A stretch of 64,000 nucleotides of DNA from NCBI GenBank assembly GCA_012838235.1, contig DUPQ01000032.1, positions 32,190 to 96,189 of the forward strand. The letters run 5' to 3'. The first letter of the stretch is position 1. Every line of letters starts with the position of its first letter. A program made the position numbers and the translations under genes. Shown here piece after piece: positions 54,773-63,439 of the stretch. The notes beneath the pieces are model-generated. The model did no database searches. It saw only the letters and a program-made list of their open reading frames with translations, and had not been told where the DNA came from. Origin of the DNA: Clostridiaceae bacterium (lineage in GTDB: Bacteria > Bacillota > Clostridia > DUPQ01).

Positions 54773-55963
54773 TCATAAGATGTCAATGTAATATTGCTTT
54801 GTAAGTATTTGTGCGCACTTTTCCAATAGTGCTTTATCATATTTATTAAGGTGTGTCAGAATGGTGTACTTTGAAGAACTCATTTTGTATCCGTATAAGA
54901 TACTGTCATGGAAAATATCCTCTGGAATACCTAAAGTCTTCGGATTTGTTTCACAACCGGCACTCTTTAAAATATTCTCAATGTTCTCAGTATTCAAGTC
55001 CGTTACTTCAACGGGAAGTTTTTCCTTAATTAAATCATACAGTCTGCAAATCACACATAATGCCACACCTACGGCATTTCCGTGTAAAGGATGAACCCAT
55101 CCTCTTTTTATAAACTCAATATCCCAATAATGCACAATGTGATGTTCACATCCCGAACCCGGCCTTGTATTTTTGTACATGCCCATTGCTATACCGGAAA
55201 GAATTAGTGCTTCCATTATACCGGTTACCGCCTTTTTATCTCTATTCTTCAAGAGAGAGGCGCTGTCGGCGCATTTGTCCGCAGCCTTCCAAACCATTTC
55301 CGCAATTTCTTCACAGTAATGTTCCTTGTTTAAGTCTCTGGAAAATCTCCATTCTCTTACCGCATTGTATTTAGACAATACATCTCCGAATCCGGCAGTA
55401 AGCATGGTATATGGAGCATTTTGCAGTATATCTATGTCCGCAAAAATACCTTTCGGTACCTGTCCGGGACAGCTTTCTTTTACGTTATTTATTATTAACG
55501 ACGATGTGATTGAAGCATATCCGTCCATGGAAGGAGCGGTTCCTATTACCGCATATTCCTTTCCTAAATGATAAGAAATATTTCTTACAACATCATTAAC
55601 AACTCCGCTTCCTACTGCTACAAAAAAATCTATTCCCAAAGGCATCCTTATCAAAGTCTCTCCTATGGTACTTTCATTCGGTATAACGGGAATATTGTTT
55701 TTCTGAGGTATTACATAACTGTATGTCTCTTTGTTTACTTCCTTTAATCTTTCATAGACCCTTTTTCCCGCAATTTTGAATGTAATCTCATCGGAAATTA
55801 CCATTATTCTGCCTTTTGCCTTGTTAAGAATAAACCTGATTGCTTCTTCTGTACCGTGCTCGGATATCTCTATCCTTTCCATTTTCGGATCATGAATCAA
55901 CCCGCACTCACATGGATATATGTTTTTAATAAGTTCTTTTATCTCCAAATCTTTGAGTTTCAT
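54773..55963 (-). CDS. sn-Glycerol-1-phosphate dehydrogenase (AraM/EgsA type)
   Basis: A 396-residue NAD(P)-dependent, metal-binding dehydrogenase that reduces dihydroxyacetone phosphate to sn-glycerol-1-phosphate. Features are the nucleotide loop VAVGSGVVNDVVRN, IGTAPSMDGYAS, the metal-site Asp in TAGFGDVLSKY, and His residues in PGSGCEHHIVHYWD and HPLHGNAVGVAL. The N-terminus (YPCECGLIHDP) is usual for bacterial AraM proteins. It starts nine bases after the DUF819 transporter gene and is co-transcribed with it. Bacterial members are known in glycerol-1-phosphate or arabinose contexts; no arabinose genes are adjacent. Confidence 0.88.
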   Translation of the reverse strand: MKLKDLEIKELIKNIYPCECGLIHDPKMERIEISEHGTEEAIRFILNKAKGRIMVISDEITFKIAGKRVYERLKEVNKETYSYVIPQKNNIPVIPNESTIGETLIRMPLGIDFFVAVGSGVVNDVVRNISYHLGKEYAVIGTAPSMDGYASITSSLIINNVKESCPGQVPKGIFADIDILQNAPYTMLTAGFGDVLSKYNAVREWRFSRDLNKEHYCEEIAEMVWKAADKCADSASLLKNRDKKAVTGIMEALILSGIAMGMYKNTRPGSGCEHHIVHYWDIEFIKRGWVHPLHGNAVGVALCVICRLYDLIKEKLPVEVTDLNTENIENILKSAGCETNPKTLGIPEDIFHDSILYGYKMSSSKYTILTHLNKYDKALLEKCAQILTKQYYIDIL

Positions 55964-55972
55964 GTTTTCCCT

Positions 55973-57112
55973 CTAATATATAAGCTTCAAAATTTCATAT
56001 AGTCCGAAACCCATGAAGTTTCCTATCGCATAACCCAACAAGCCTGTCGCAATTCCTATAAGTATAACTCCCTCATTCTTTATGGCTTTGGCCGTGGGTA
56101 TAATAAACGCAGGTCCGAAGATTCCTGCTATTGATGTGATTATTATGGTATCCGCATCAATCTTAAAGAGCAGCGCAATGAAAAAGTGTAAAAACATTGT
56201 TACAAAAAGAACAAACGCTACCATGCCTAAAACATACACGGACTGGCCGAGTATAAGCTTCAGGTCCGCCATAGAGCCGACCGCCAATGAAAACACATAT
56301 ATGAAGTACTGTCCTATGGAATAGGATACTTTGTTTTGCCTTACCCCTTTTACAAAGGATAATGCCACTCCGATAACCGATACTCCGAGCATGATTATAG
56401 CTACGTTGGTTGCTTCTTTTGTCAGCAGATAAGAAATCCCTATGCTTACGCCGAGTGCTGCTATTCCCAACAGGATGGCAATAACTCCCTGTTTTATCTT
56501 TTCTTTTACAGGTATTTCCACCTTGTCGACAATGCCCTCTTTTTTATATTCGGTCTTTTCCGTTGCTACGGATATCTGCCTGCTCAATTTATTCAACAAG
56601 GGTTTGGCTAAAGTGCAGATAAACAGAAAGTACACCCCTCCCAGCACCTGGTCCGCAAGATTGGCAACAATAATAGTGTTTTTGTCGGCATTTACTCCGT
56701 ACCCTATCGCAAAAAGATTGGGTGTACCTCCGGTATAGCACCCTACCAGCATGGAGGCTATTTTTTCTTTTTCATAAACATTGGGGAAAACCAAAACACT
56801 AACGGCGGCTACAACCATTACGGAAACACTTAAGATTAGAAAAGACAATCCGGCTTTCTTTGCATTTTTTCTTAATGTCGTAAAATCCGAGTTAAAAAGA
56901 ATAAGGGTGATTGCTATAGGTATAAGTACCGATGAAACGATATCCGACAAACCGGCATCCAAAGGCAGTCCGCTGTTTGCCCATATTATTCCTATAGCAT
57001 AGCAGAAAATAATCGGGCCTACTGTCTTTATAAGCTTTACTTTATTTTCCAGTTTATACAGTATATAAGGTATTCCGAAAAATAAAACAAGTTGAATTAT
57101 TTTTGCTAACAT
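55973..57112 (-). CDS. DUF819-family membrane transporter
   Basis: A 379-residue integral membrane protein with about 11 helices. The family marks are IPIAITLILFNSDF near residue 70 and GCYTGGTPNLFAIGYGV near 130, with a hydrophilic loop at about residues 190-205. DUF819 (YjcL) proteins resemble the bile acid/glutamate carrier fold and are presumed transporters with unknown substrates. It is the first gene of a pair with glycerol-1-phosphate dehydrogenase, so a three-carbon or sugar-acid metabolite is a guess from context. Confidence 0.82.
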   Translation of the reverse strand: MLAKIIQLVLFFGIPYILYKLENKVKLIKTVGPIIFCYAIGIIWANSGLPLDAGLSDIVSSVLIPIAITLILFNSDFTTLRKNAKKAGLSFLILSVSVMVVAAVSVLVFPNVYEKEKIASMLVGCYTGGTPNLFAIGYGVNADKNTIIVANLADQVLGGVYFLFICTLAKPLLNKLSRQISVATEKTEYKKEGIVDKVEIPVKEKIKQGVIAILLGIAALGVSIGISYLLTKEATNVAIIMLGVSVIGVALSFVKGVRQNKVSYSIGQYFIYVFSLAVGSMADLKLILGQSVYVLGMVAFVLFVTMFLHFFIALLFKIDADTIIITSIAGIFGPAFIIPTAKAIKNEGVILIGIATGLLGYAIGNFMGFGLYEILKLIY

Positions 57113-57140
57113 AAATTATTCCCCCTGCGATAATTATATA

Positions 57141-58535
57141 TCAAATATGTATCTTTGCCCACTTCCCGCTTTTTATTCTTAACATTCCCGAAAAACTCCT
57201 GACAAACTGATCGGCAAGAAGACCGAGCCATGCTCCGATAAGACCTAGTTGCAACGGGTATACCATTATATATGAGGACAACGGACGTATCACCGCTACA
57301 CTTATCAGTGCCATTGTCGCCACAAATTTTACATCCCCTGCTCCTCTTAAACTTCCCGAATGCACAATCTGTGTATTTATACAGAAGGTAGACAGTGCCA
57401 TAATCAACAAAACATATCTTCCGTTTTCTATAATGACCGAATCATCGGTAAACAGACCCATAAGCATCTTTCCTCCGAAGATAAATACGGCTGATAAAAC
57501 AACGGAAATGATTATTGCCATCCTTCGCCCAATTTTAATGTAAAGCATGGAGAGGTCGCTTCGCTTCTCCCCTAAGGTTTGCCCCACTAAAGCTGTTGTT
57601 CCTGTTCCGAGACCGGCTCCTATATATGTAGAAAGATTCATTATCTGCATACAAACAAGATGTGTTCCGTAATCTATGGTGCCCAGTTCCGCAACAATTT
57701 TGTTATACATAAAAAATCCGAAACGAAAACATAATTCTTCCAATGCCGCGTTTCCCGATATGTTCGCTATGGATTTTACAATACTTAAATCAAACTTTTT
57801 AAGGCCTTTTATATCAAAATAAATAAAAGTTGCTCTTCTTAGCGAATAACATGCTGCCAAAAATGCGGCAACCATTCCTATAACAGTTGCAATAGCAGCC
57901 CCTTTTACTCCTAAAGCCGGAAATCCCAATCTTCCTTTTATCAGCAGGAAATTAAAAAAGACATTGACTACATTGGATATAAGGCTTGTGGTCATAGCTA
58001 TCTTGGTGTTTCCCGCACCTCTTTGCGCCGCATTTATCGTCATGGTCAGAACACCGAATACTGTCCCGGCAGTAATAATACGGTAGTACACAATAGAATC
58101 GTCAATAAAATCTTCTCCGGCTCCTGCAAATCGTAAAAGAGGCCTTGCGGTAACTATTCCTAACGCTGTCATAATAATTGCAAGGATAAAACAGATAAGT
58201 AGGGCCTGCATCAGTACCCGATTAGCTCTTTTGGCATCATTCTCTCCTTTTCTTCTGGCTATCAATGCTGTAACACCTGTGTTTAATGCCAAAAAAAGCA
58301 TAAGAATTATCATTCTCGGCTGCGTTGTTATTCCTACCGCCGTAACCGCCGTTATGCCGACGGAAGATACCATTATCATATCCACAAAACTTGTCAATCC
58401 GCCTAAGAGCGCTTCAATTGTAGACGGCAAAGCCATTTTTAACATTCTGCCGTATGCTTCTTTTGCCGAAGGCAGTTCTCCTAATTTCTTGTGCTTACGA
58501 AGCATATATTCAGGCTGATAGAATTGCTTAATCAT
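57141..58535 (-). CDS. MATE-family efflux transporter
   Basis: A 464-residue, 12-helix protein with two MATE domains of about 220 residues (first ALPSTIEALLGGLTSFVDMIMVS; second SGNAALEELCFRFGFFMYNKIV). It also has the usual QRGAGNTKIAM and GSLRGAGDVKFVA loops. MATE proteins export drugs and metabolites using Na+ or H+. The first 25 residues are hydrophilic. It lies 28 bases upstream of the DUF819 gene on the same strand and might share the transcript. Confidence 0.92.
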   Translation of the reverse strand: MIKQFYQPEYMLRKHKKLGELPSAKEAYGRMLKMALPSTIEALLGGLTSFVDMIMVSSVGITAVTAVGITTQPRMIILMLFLALNTGVTALIARRKGENDAKRANRVLMQALLICFILAIIMTALGIVTARPLLRFAGAGEDFIDDSIVYYRIITAGTVFGVLTMTINAAQRGAGNTKIAMTTSLISNVVNVFFNFLLIKGRLGFPALGVKGAAIATVIGMVAAFLAACYSLRRATFIYFDIKGLKKFDLSIVKSIANISGNAALEELCFRFGFFMYNKIVAELGTIDYGTHLVCMQIMNLSTYIGAGLGTGTTALVGQTLGEKRSDLSMLYIKIGRRMAIIISVVLSAVFIFGGKMLMGLFTDDSVIIENGRYVLLIMALSTFCINTQIVHSGSLRGAGDVKFVATMALISVAVIRPLSSYIMVYPLQLGLIGAWLGLLADQFVRSFSGMLRIKSGKWAKIHI

Positions 58536-58548
58536 ACTCTTTATTCTA

Positions 58549-58581
58549 ACATGTTTATACCTGTTTAGTCATGTAACATGT
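58549..58581. promoter_or_regulatory. ACATGT repeats upstream of the MATE gene
   Basis: ACATGT occurs at 58549-58554 and 58576-58581. The second is part of CATGT-A-ACATG (58570-58580), a perfect five-base inverted repeat. It lies 14-46 bases from the MATE start, in the gap shared with pckG. It may be an operator. Confidence 0.3.
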
Positions 58582-58692
58582 CTTTAACATAATTTTAACT
58601 TTACCATTCCTTATTTCAGTGTTTTTCTCGCAGTGTCGCCTTTTTTTCTTTACTTATTTAAGCAAGTGAATTATTATTAAAGGAGGGAGTTT

Positions 58693-58731
58693 TTGAAAAC
58701 CGATTTATTTTCCGAAAGGAAGGAGATATAA
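58693..58731 (+). CDS. Possible 12-residue leader peptide in front of pckG
   Basis: A TTG start lies four bases after a very strong AAAGGAGGGAG site. It opens a 12-codon frame, MKTDLFSERKEI, that stops at 58729-58731, two bases before the pckG ATG. The pckG ribosome site AAGGAG is inside this short frame, so translation of one could influence the other. There are no runs of one amino acid that would suggest attenuation. Confidence 0.35.
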   Translation: MKTDLFSERKEI

Positions 58732-58733
58732 AA

Positions 58734-60494
58734 ATGACAAAAAACAAAATGTTACTTTCATGGATAGAAGAGATGGCTGCTCTTACTACTCCTGATGAGA
58801 TTGTCTGGATTACCGGAGATTCTGAACAACTTGACCAATTAAGACAACAGGCAATAGCAACCGGAGAGCTCTATAAGCTCAATGAAGAAAAACTTCCCGA
58901 CTGTTATTTACACCGCACAGCCGTAAACGATGTGGCACGAGTAGAACATCGCACTTTCATATGTTCAAGGAGAGAGATAGATGCCGGGCCGACAAATAAC
59001 TGGATGGCGCCCAAAGAAGCCTATGAAAAGTTGGGCAAAATTTTCAACAAGAGCATGAAGGGAAGAACAATGTACGTTATTCCCTATTCAATGGGTCCTG
59101 TAGGTTCTAAATTTTCAAAAATAGGCATTGAGCTTACCGACTCGATATATGTAGTAATGAATATGGTTATTATGACAAGAGTGGGCAATGATGTACTTGA
59201 TGCTCTCGGAAATTCCAATGATTTCGTAAGAGGACTTCACGGTAAAGCGGATATAGATGAAGAAAACAGATATATCTGTCATTTCCCCGAAGACAATACA
59301 ATATGGTCGGTTAACTCCGGATATGGCGGAAATGTTCTTTTAGGTAAAAAATGCTTTGCCCTGAGAATAGCCTCATATCAGGGAAAAAATGAAAACTGGA
59401 TGGCGGAGCATATGCTTATTCTCGGTGTTGAATATCCTAACGGAGAAACTAAGTACATAGCGGCGGCATTCCCTTCAGCATGCGGAAAGACCAATCTCGC
59501 TATGCTTATTCCGCCGGAAATTTTTGCCAAGAAGGGATACAAAGTATGGACAGTTGGAGATGATATCGCATGGATAAGAAAAGGTCCCGACGGAAGACTT
59601 TGGGCCATTAATCCGGAGAACGGTTTCTTCGGTGTTGCTCCCGGAACAAATATAAAATCCAACCCCAATGCATTACATGCAACGGAAAAAGGCACTATTT
59701 TCACCAATGTTGTCCATAATCTTGAAAACAATACGGTTTGGTGGGAAGGATTGGACAAAAATCCTCCGACAAAAGCACTCAACTGGAAAGGTGAGCCTTG
59801 GACAGCCGAATCGGGTGAGAAGGGAGCACATCCCAACAGCAGATTTACCGCTCCCGCAACAAATTGCCCCTCTATAAGTAAGGAATTTGATTCTCCGAAC
59901 GGTGTTCCTCTCTCAGCTATGGTATTCGGAGGAAGAAGAGCAAAGACTGCACCTTTGGTATATCAATCTCTTGATTGGGTAAACGGAGTGTTTGTAGGAT
60001 CCATAATGGCTTCCGAAACAACGGCAGCTGCAAGCGGAGCTGTCGGAGTAGTAAGAAGAGATCCTATGGCCATGCTTCCTTTCTGCGGATATAACATGGG
60101 TGATTACTTTCAGCACTGGTTGAATATTGGAAAAGATGTAGGAGACAAGGTTCCAAAAATATTCCATGTAAACTGGTTCAGGCTGGATGATGAAGGTCAT
60201 TTTCTATGGCCGGGATTCGGAGAGAATTTACGTGTTCTGCTTTGGATACTGGATCGCTGTGAAGATAAGGTAGGTGCTGTAGAGACTCCAATCGGTTATC
60301 TTCCGAAACCTGAGGACATCAACCTTGAAGGAATTGATGTTACCGAGGAAACATTAAAAGAACTTCTCTCTGTTGATAAAGAACTCTGGCTTGAGGATAC
60401 TGTCAGAATAGAAGATTTCTATAACAAGATTGGAAATACCGTTCCGAAAGAGCTCCGGAACGAATTAACTAAACTTAAGAAAAAACTCTCATAA
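58734..60494 (+). CDS. pckG: Phosphoenolpyruvate carboxykinase (GTP)
   Basis: A 586-residue PEPCK of the GTP family, which interconverts oxaloacetate and PEP at the branch between gluconeogenesis, fermentation and the C4 pathway. Seen are SGYGGNVLLGKKCFALRIAS, the P-loop FPSACGKTNLAML (about residues 247-259) with the family's catalytic Cys, kinase-2 VGDDIAWI, and the C-terminal HVNWFRLDDEGHFLWPGFG. Length agrees with the GTP type and differs from the ATP type of many Firmicutes. GGAAGGAG precedes the ATG. It is followed by a terminator and then oriC. Confidence 0.96.
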   Translation: MTKNKMLLSWIEEMAALTTPDEIVWITGDSEQLDQLRQQAIATGELYKLNEEKLPDCYLHRTAVNDVARVEHRTFICSRREIDAGPTNNWMAPKEAYEKLGKIFNKSMKGRTMYVIPYSMGPVGSKFSKIGIELTDSIYVVMNMVIMTRVGNDVLDALGNSNDFVRGLHGKADIDEENRYICHFPEDNTIWSVNSGYGGNVLLGKKCFALRIASYQGKNENWMAEHMLILGVEYPNGETKYIAAAFPSACGKTNLAMLIPPEIFAKKGYKVWTVGDDIAWIRKGPDGRLWAINPENGFFGVAPGTNIKSNPNALHATEKGTIFTNVVHNLENNTVWWEGLDKNPPTKALNWKGEPWTAESGEKGAHPNSRFTAPATNCPSISKEFDSPNGVPLSAMVFGGRRAKTAPLVYQSLDWVNGVFVGSIMASETTAAASGAVGVVRRDPMAMLPFCGYNMGDYFQHWLNIGKDVGDKVPKIFHVNWFRLDDEGHFLWPGFGENLRVLLWILDRCEDKVGAVETPIGYLPKPEDINLEGIDVTEETLKELLSVDKELWLEDTVRIEDFYNKIGNTVPKELRNELTKLKKKLS

Positions 60495-60511
60495 GTTTAT
60501 AGAGAATTTCT

Positions 60512-60540
60512 GAAGGTTGTACTGACAAGGTGCAACCTTC
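60512..60540 (+). terminator. Terminator of pckG
   Basis: An 11-bp stem GAAGGTTGTAC / GTGCAACCTTC with one G-U pair and a seven-base loop, followed by the short T-rich TTTATGTT. Confidence 0.7.
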
Positions 60541-60571
60541 TTTATGTTCGGAAATATAAATAAATTTTCAC

Positions 60572-60723
60572 TTATCAACAGATTTTCTGTGGATAAGTGT
60601 TTTTCTGTGGATAACTTTAAAATTTTGTTAAATTTTTTAAAAATTTCTTTTTTTTTCCTCTTGTGCTATGTTTACTTCTCTGATATACTATGCTTCCCTG
60701 TTGATAACACTGTTTTATCCACA
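60572..60723. other. oriC part 1: DnaA boxes and AT-rich segment upstream of dnaA
   Basis: Three perfect DnaA boxes (60588-60596 minus, 60606-60614 minus, 60715-60723 plus, all TTATCCACA) and two with one mismatch (TTATCAACA, 60572-60580 plus and 60699-60707 minus) flank a strongly AT-rich stretch at about 60615-60660. This is the upstream subregion of a bipartite origin as in B. subtilis. It probably also holds the autoregulated dnaA promoter. Confidence 0.9.
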
Positions 60724-60809
60724 GGTCACGAAGGATAAATCTGCTTGGGGCGAAAAGTTTCAGAAAGCAGTTTTATCTTTTTTTTAATAATTAGGGGAAA
60801 CTAACATTT

Positions 60810-62132
60810 ATGACCGTACAAGAAATATGGAACGATGCTTTGACGAATATTGAGAGTGTAATGGGTGAACTTAATTTTAAGACATGGATTCTGCCATTAG
60901 AGCCTTACACTATAGAAGGGGACAATTTTGTACTGATAGCTCAATCAGACTTTTCAAAGAATTATCTTGCCAATTACAAGCTTCTTTTAAAGAATGCCAT
61001 TTCCGATGCGGCCGCTAAAGATCTCAGCCCTCTTTTTAAGTTAAAGAACGAAATCGGGGAATATGACGAAAACGGGAAACATGAAGATTTCCGTTCCAAT
61101 AATTATGCAGATTCTCAGCTTCTGGATAAATATGTTTTTTCCAATTTCGTTACAGGTTCATCAAATCAATTTGCCAGAGCTGCTGCGGAAGCTGTTGTGG
61201 ACAATCCCGGTACCACATATAATCCTTTATTTTTATACGGAGAAAGCGGAATAGGAAAAACGCATCTGATGCATGCTATAGGAAATGCAATTTCTCAAAA
61301 ATATCCGGATAAAAAAATCTTATATGTGCAAAGTGAAACCTTTACAAATGAGATGATTTTTGCTATAAAATCAGCAAAAAGTAAAGAATTCAGAGAAAAA
61401 TACAGAAATTTGGACGTTCTGCTTATTGACGATATTCAGTTTATTACCGGAAAAGAAGGAACGCAGGAAGAGTTTTTCTATACGTTTGAAAAACTTTATT
61501 ATTCCAATAAACAGATAGTTATTACTTCCGACGTTCCTCCGGATAAAATGACAAGACTGGAAGAGAGGCTGAAAACGAGATTCCAGCAAGGACTTATGGC
61601 AGATATGCAGACACCCGACTACGAGACAAGAGTAGCTATCCTGGAGCAGAATTCCTTAAAGTCGGAATATAATATCTCCAAGGAAGTAATAGAGTTTATT
61701 GCAAAGAATATATCGTCAAATATAAGGAACCTTCAGGGAGCGTTAAATAAAACGGTTGCCCATGCACGCGTTTTCGGTGAAGACATAACCATCGATCTTG
61801 CCAAAAAGGCCTTAAAAGATATGATTGACGAAAGTAATGCAAATGATATAACCATACCGAGCATAATTGATACCGTTGCAAAATATTATAATATAACAAC
61901 AAAAGATATAATTTCTCCGACAAGGAAAAGTGCTATTGCTTTTCCGAGACAGATTGCCATGTATATATGTAGAATTAAAACACCTTTTTCTCTTCCGGTA
62001 ATAGGTAAATATTTTGCGGACAGAGATCATACCACCGTTTTATATGCTTGTGACAAAATTGCGAAAAAAATAAAAACGGATAAAAATGTAGAAAAAGAAG
62101 TTAATGAGTTGATAGAAAAGCTGAATTATTAA
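60810..62132 (+). CDS. dnaA: Chromosomal replication initiator protein DnaA
   Basis: A 440-residue AAA+ initiator. Domain I is TVQEIWNDALTNIESVMGELNFKTW-like at the start (residues 1-80), followed by a short linker. Domain III begins NFVTGSSNQFARAAAEAV, with Walker A LYGESGIGKTHLMHA, Walker B LLIDDIQFI and sensor TSDVPPDKM. Domain IV carries the DNA-binding signature FPRQIAMYICR and FADRDHTTVLYACDKI, which reads the DnaA box. A weak AGGGGAA site precedes the ATG. It is flanked by DnaA boxes on both sides. Confidence 0.98.
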   Translation: MTVQEIWNDALTNIESVMGELNFKTWILPLEPYTIEGDNFVLIAQSDFSKNYLANYKLLLKNAISDAAAKDLSPLFKLKNEIGEYDENGKHEDFRSNNYADSQLLDKYVFSNFVTGSSNQFARAAAEAVVDNPGTTYNPLFLYGESGIGKTHLMHAIGNAISQKYPDKKILYVQSETFTNEMIFAIKSAKSKEFREKYRNLDVLLIDDIQFITGKEGTQEEFFYTFEKLYYSNKQIVITSDVPPDKMTRLEERLKTRFQQGLMADMQTPDYETRVAILEQNSLKSEYNISKEVIEFIAKNISSNIRNLQGALNKTVAHARVFGEDITIDLAKKALKDMIDESNANDITIPSIIDTVAKYYNITTKDIISPTRKSAIAFPRQIAMYICRIKTPFSLPVIGKYFADRDHTTVLYACDKIAKKIKTDKNVEKEVNELIEKLNY

Positions 62133-62219
62133 CAAATTTCTGTGTAAATGTTAATATCTTTCTGTGGAATATTGTATAATTCATATATAAGCGTAGTTTA
62201 CAGTTTTTATTAACAGAAA

Positions 62220-62301
62220 TTATCCACAGTAAAAAGAACGGTAAATAAGGGATAAAATACGTTATACACAATATTCACAAGACCTACTACTACTGCTTAT
62301 A
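62220..62301. other. oriC part 2: DnaA boxes and DnaA-trio unwinding element
   Basis: Between dnaA and dnaN are TTATCCACA (62220-62228), TTATACACA (62262-62270) and the weaker ATATTCACA (62271-62279). A short GACC follows, and then CTACTACTACTGCTT (62284-62298) running into AT-rich DNA. Box, short GC step, repeated CTA-type triplets and AT-rich DNA is the order of the basal unwinding element of B. subtilis, where DnaA-trios load DnaA on single strands. Confidence 0.85.
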
Positions 62302-62332
62302 GATATGTTATTAAAAGAAAGAAGGTAAATAA

Positions 62333-63439
62333 ATGAATTTCACGTGTGCAAGAAAAAAATTACAAGATGCCGTTAACAGTGTATCAAAAGCTATTTCATC
62401 TAATCCTATAATGCCTGTACTGGGAAATATAAATATAAAAGCCAAAGATTCTCAAATAATATTCAGAGGATATGATCTTGAAATAGGAATAGAACATATT
62501 GAAGATGCTTTTGTAAAAAAAGAAGGTGAAATATTAGTTAATGCAAGACTTTTTTCCGACATAGTAAGAAGTCTCGGAGAAGAGGAAGTGGAAATATTCA
62601 CCGAAGAAAGTAAATTGGTTATTATTTCGGGAAATGCCGTATTTAATATAAGATGGCTGGATCCTGCTGCCTTTCCTAAATTACCATATGTGGAAAAAGA
62701 TAATAAAGTTACCATTAAGACGGAATATTTAAAAAATATGATAAGAAACACTTTATTTTCCGTCAGTACAAATGAACAGAGACTTATCTTAACCGGAGCG
62801 TTGTTTGAAAGTGAAGAAAACAGTTTTAAGATGGTAACGCTGGACAGTTTCAGAATGAGTATAAGAAAAGAATATATATTAGGTAATAAAGAAGAGTTTA
62901 ATTTTGTAATACCGGGAAAAACATTAAATGAATTACTTAAATTAATAACAAATGATGATGAAGATATAAGAATTTATTATGAAAAAACACAGGTACTGTT
63001 TGAATTCGGTAACTGTAAATTTATTTCAAAACTTTTACAGGGGGATTATTTCAATTATAAGGCAATTATTCCCACTAAAGACTTTGCAACAAAAATTGAG
63101 ATAAATGTAAACGAATTTAGGAATATTATCGAAAGAAATATGCTTGTATCGGATGACGGAAGAAAAGCTCCCCTTATACTGGAAATAGTTGAAAATATGC
63201 TGACGGCAAATACGCAGGGTGAAGTAGGTAATGTAACGGAAAAGTGTCATATAAAGAAGGAAGGAAAGGATATCAGGATAGGATTTAATGCCAGATATTT
63301 ACTGGATGCCATTAAATCAATAGACGAAGAAAAGGTAAGAATATCTTTTATGGGAGAAACAAGTGCGTGTATAATAACTCCCCTGAATAGCGACGAGTTC
63401 CTTTATCTTATTCTTCCCGTACGTATATCGGCGTATTAA
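62333..63439 (+). CDS. dnaN: DNA polymerase III sliding clamp (beta subunit)
   Basis: A 368-residue beta clamp of three similar domains that tethers polymerase to DNA. It begins MNFTCARKKLQDAVNSVSKA and has the pattern NPIMPVLGNINIKA, the conserved LTGALFE of domain 2 and the C-terminal YLILPVRI that forms part of the peptide-binding pocket. AAGAAGG precedes the ATG. Its stop overlaps the recF start by one base (TAATG). Confidence 0.97.
   Translation: MNFTCARKKLQDAVNSVSKAISSNPIMPVLGNINIKAKDSQIIFRGYDLEIGIEHIEDAFVKKEGEILVNARLFSDIVRSLGEEEVEIFTEESKLVIISGNAVFNIRWLDPAAFPKLPYVEKDNKVTIKTEYLKNMIRNTLFSVSTNEQRLILTGALFESEENSFKMVTLDSFRMSIRKEYILGNKEEFNFVIPGKTLNELLKLITNDDEDIRIYYEKTQVLFEFGNCKFISKLLQGDYFNYKAIIPTKDFATKIEINVNEFRNIIERNMLVSDDGRKAPLILEIVENMLTANTQGEVGNVTEKCHIKKEGKDIRIGFNARYLLDAIKSIDEEKVRISFMGETSACIITPLNSDEFLYLILPVRISAY

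Noticed and set aside
59378..59836. A 152-codon minus-strand open frame
   Set aside because: Antisense to the P-loop region of pckG; no start signals.
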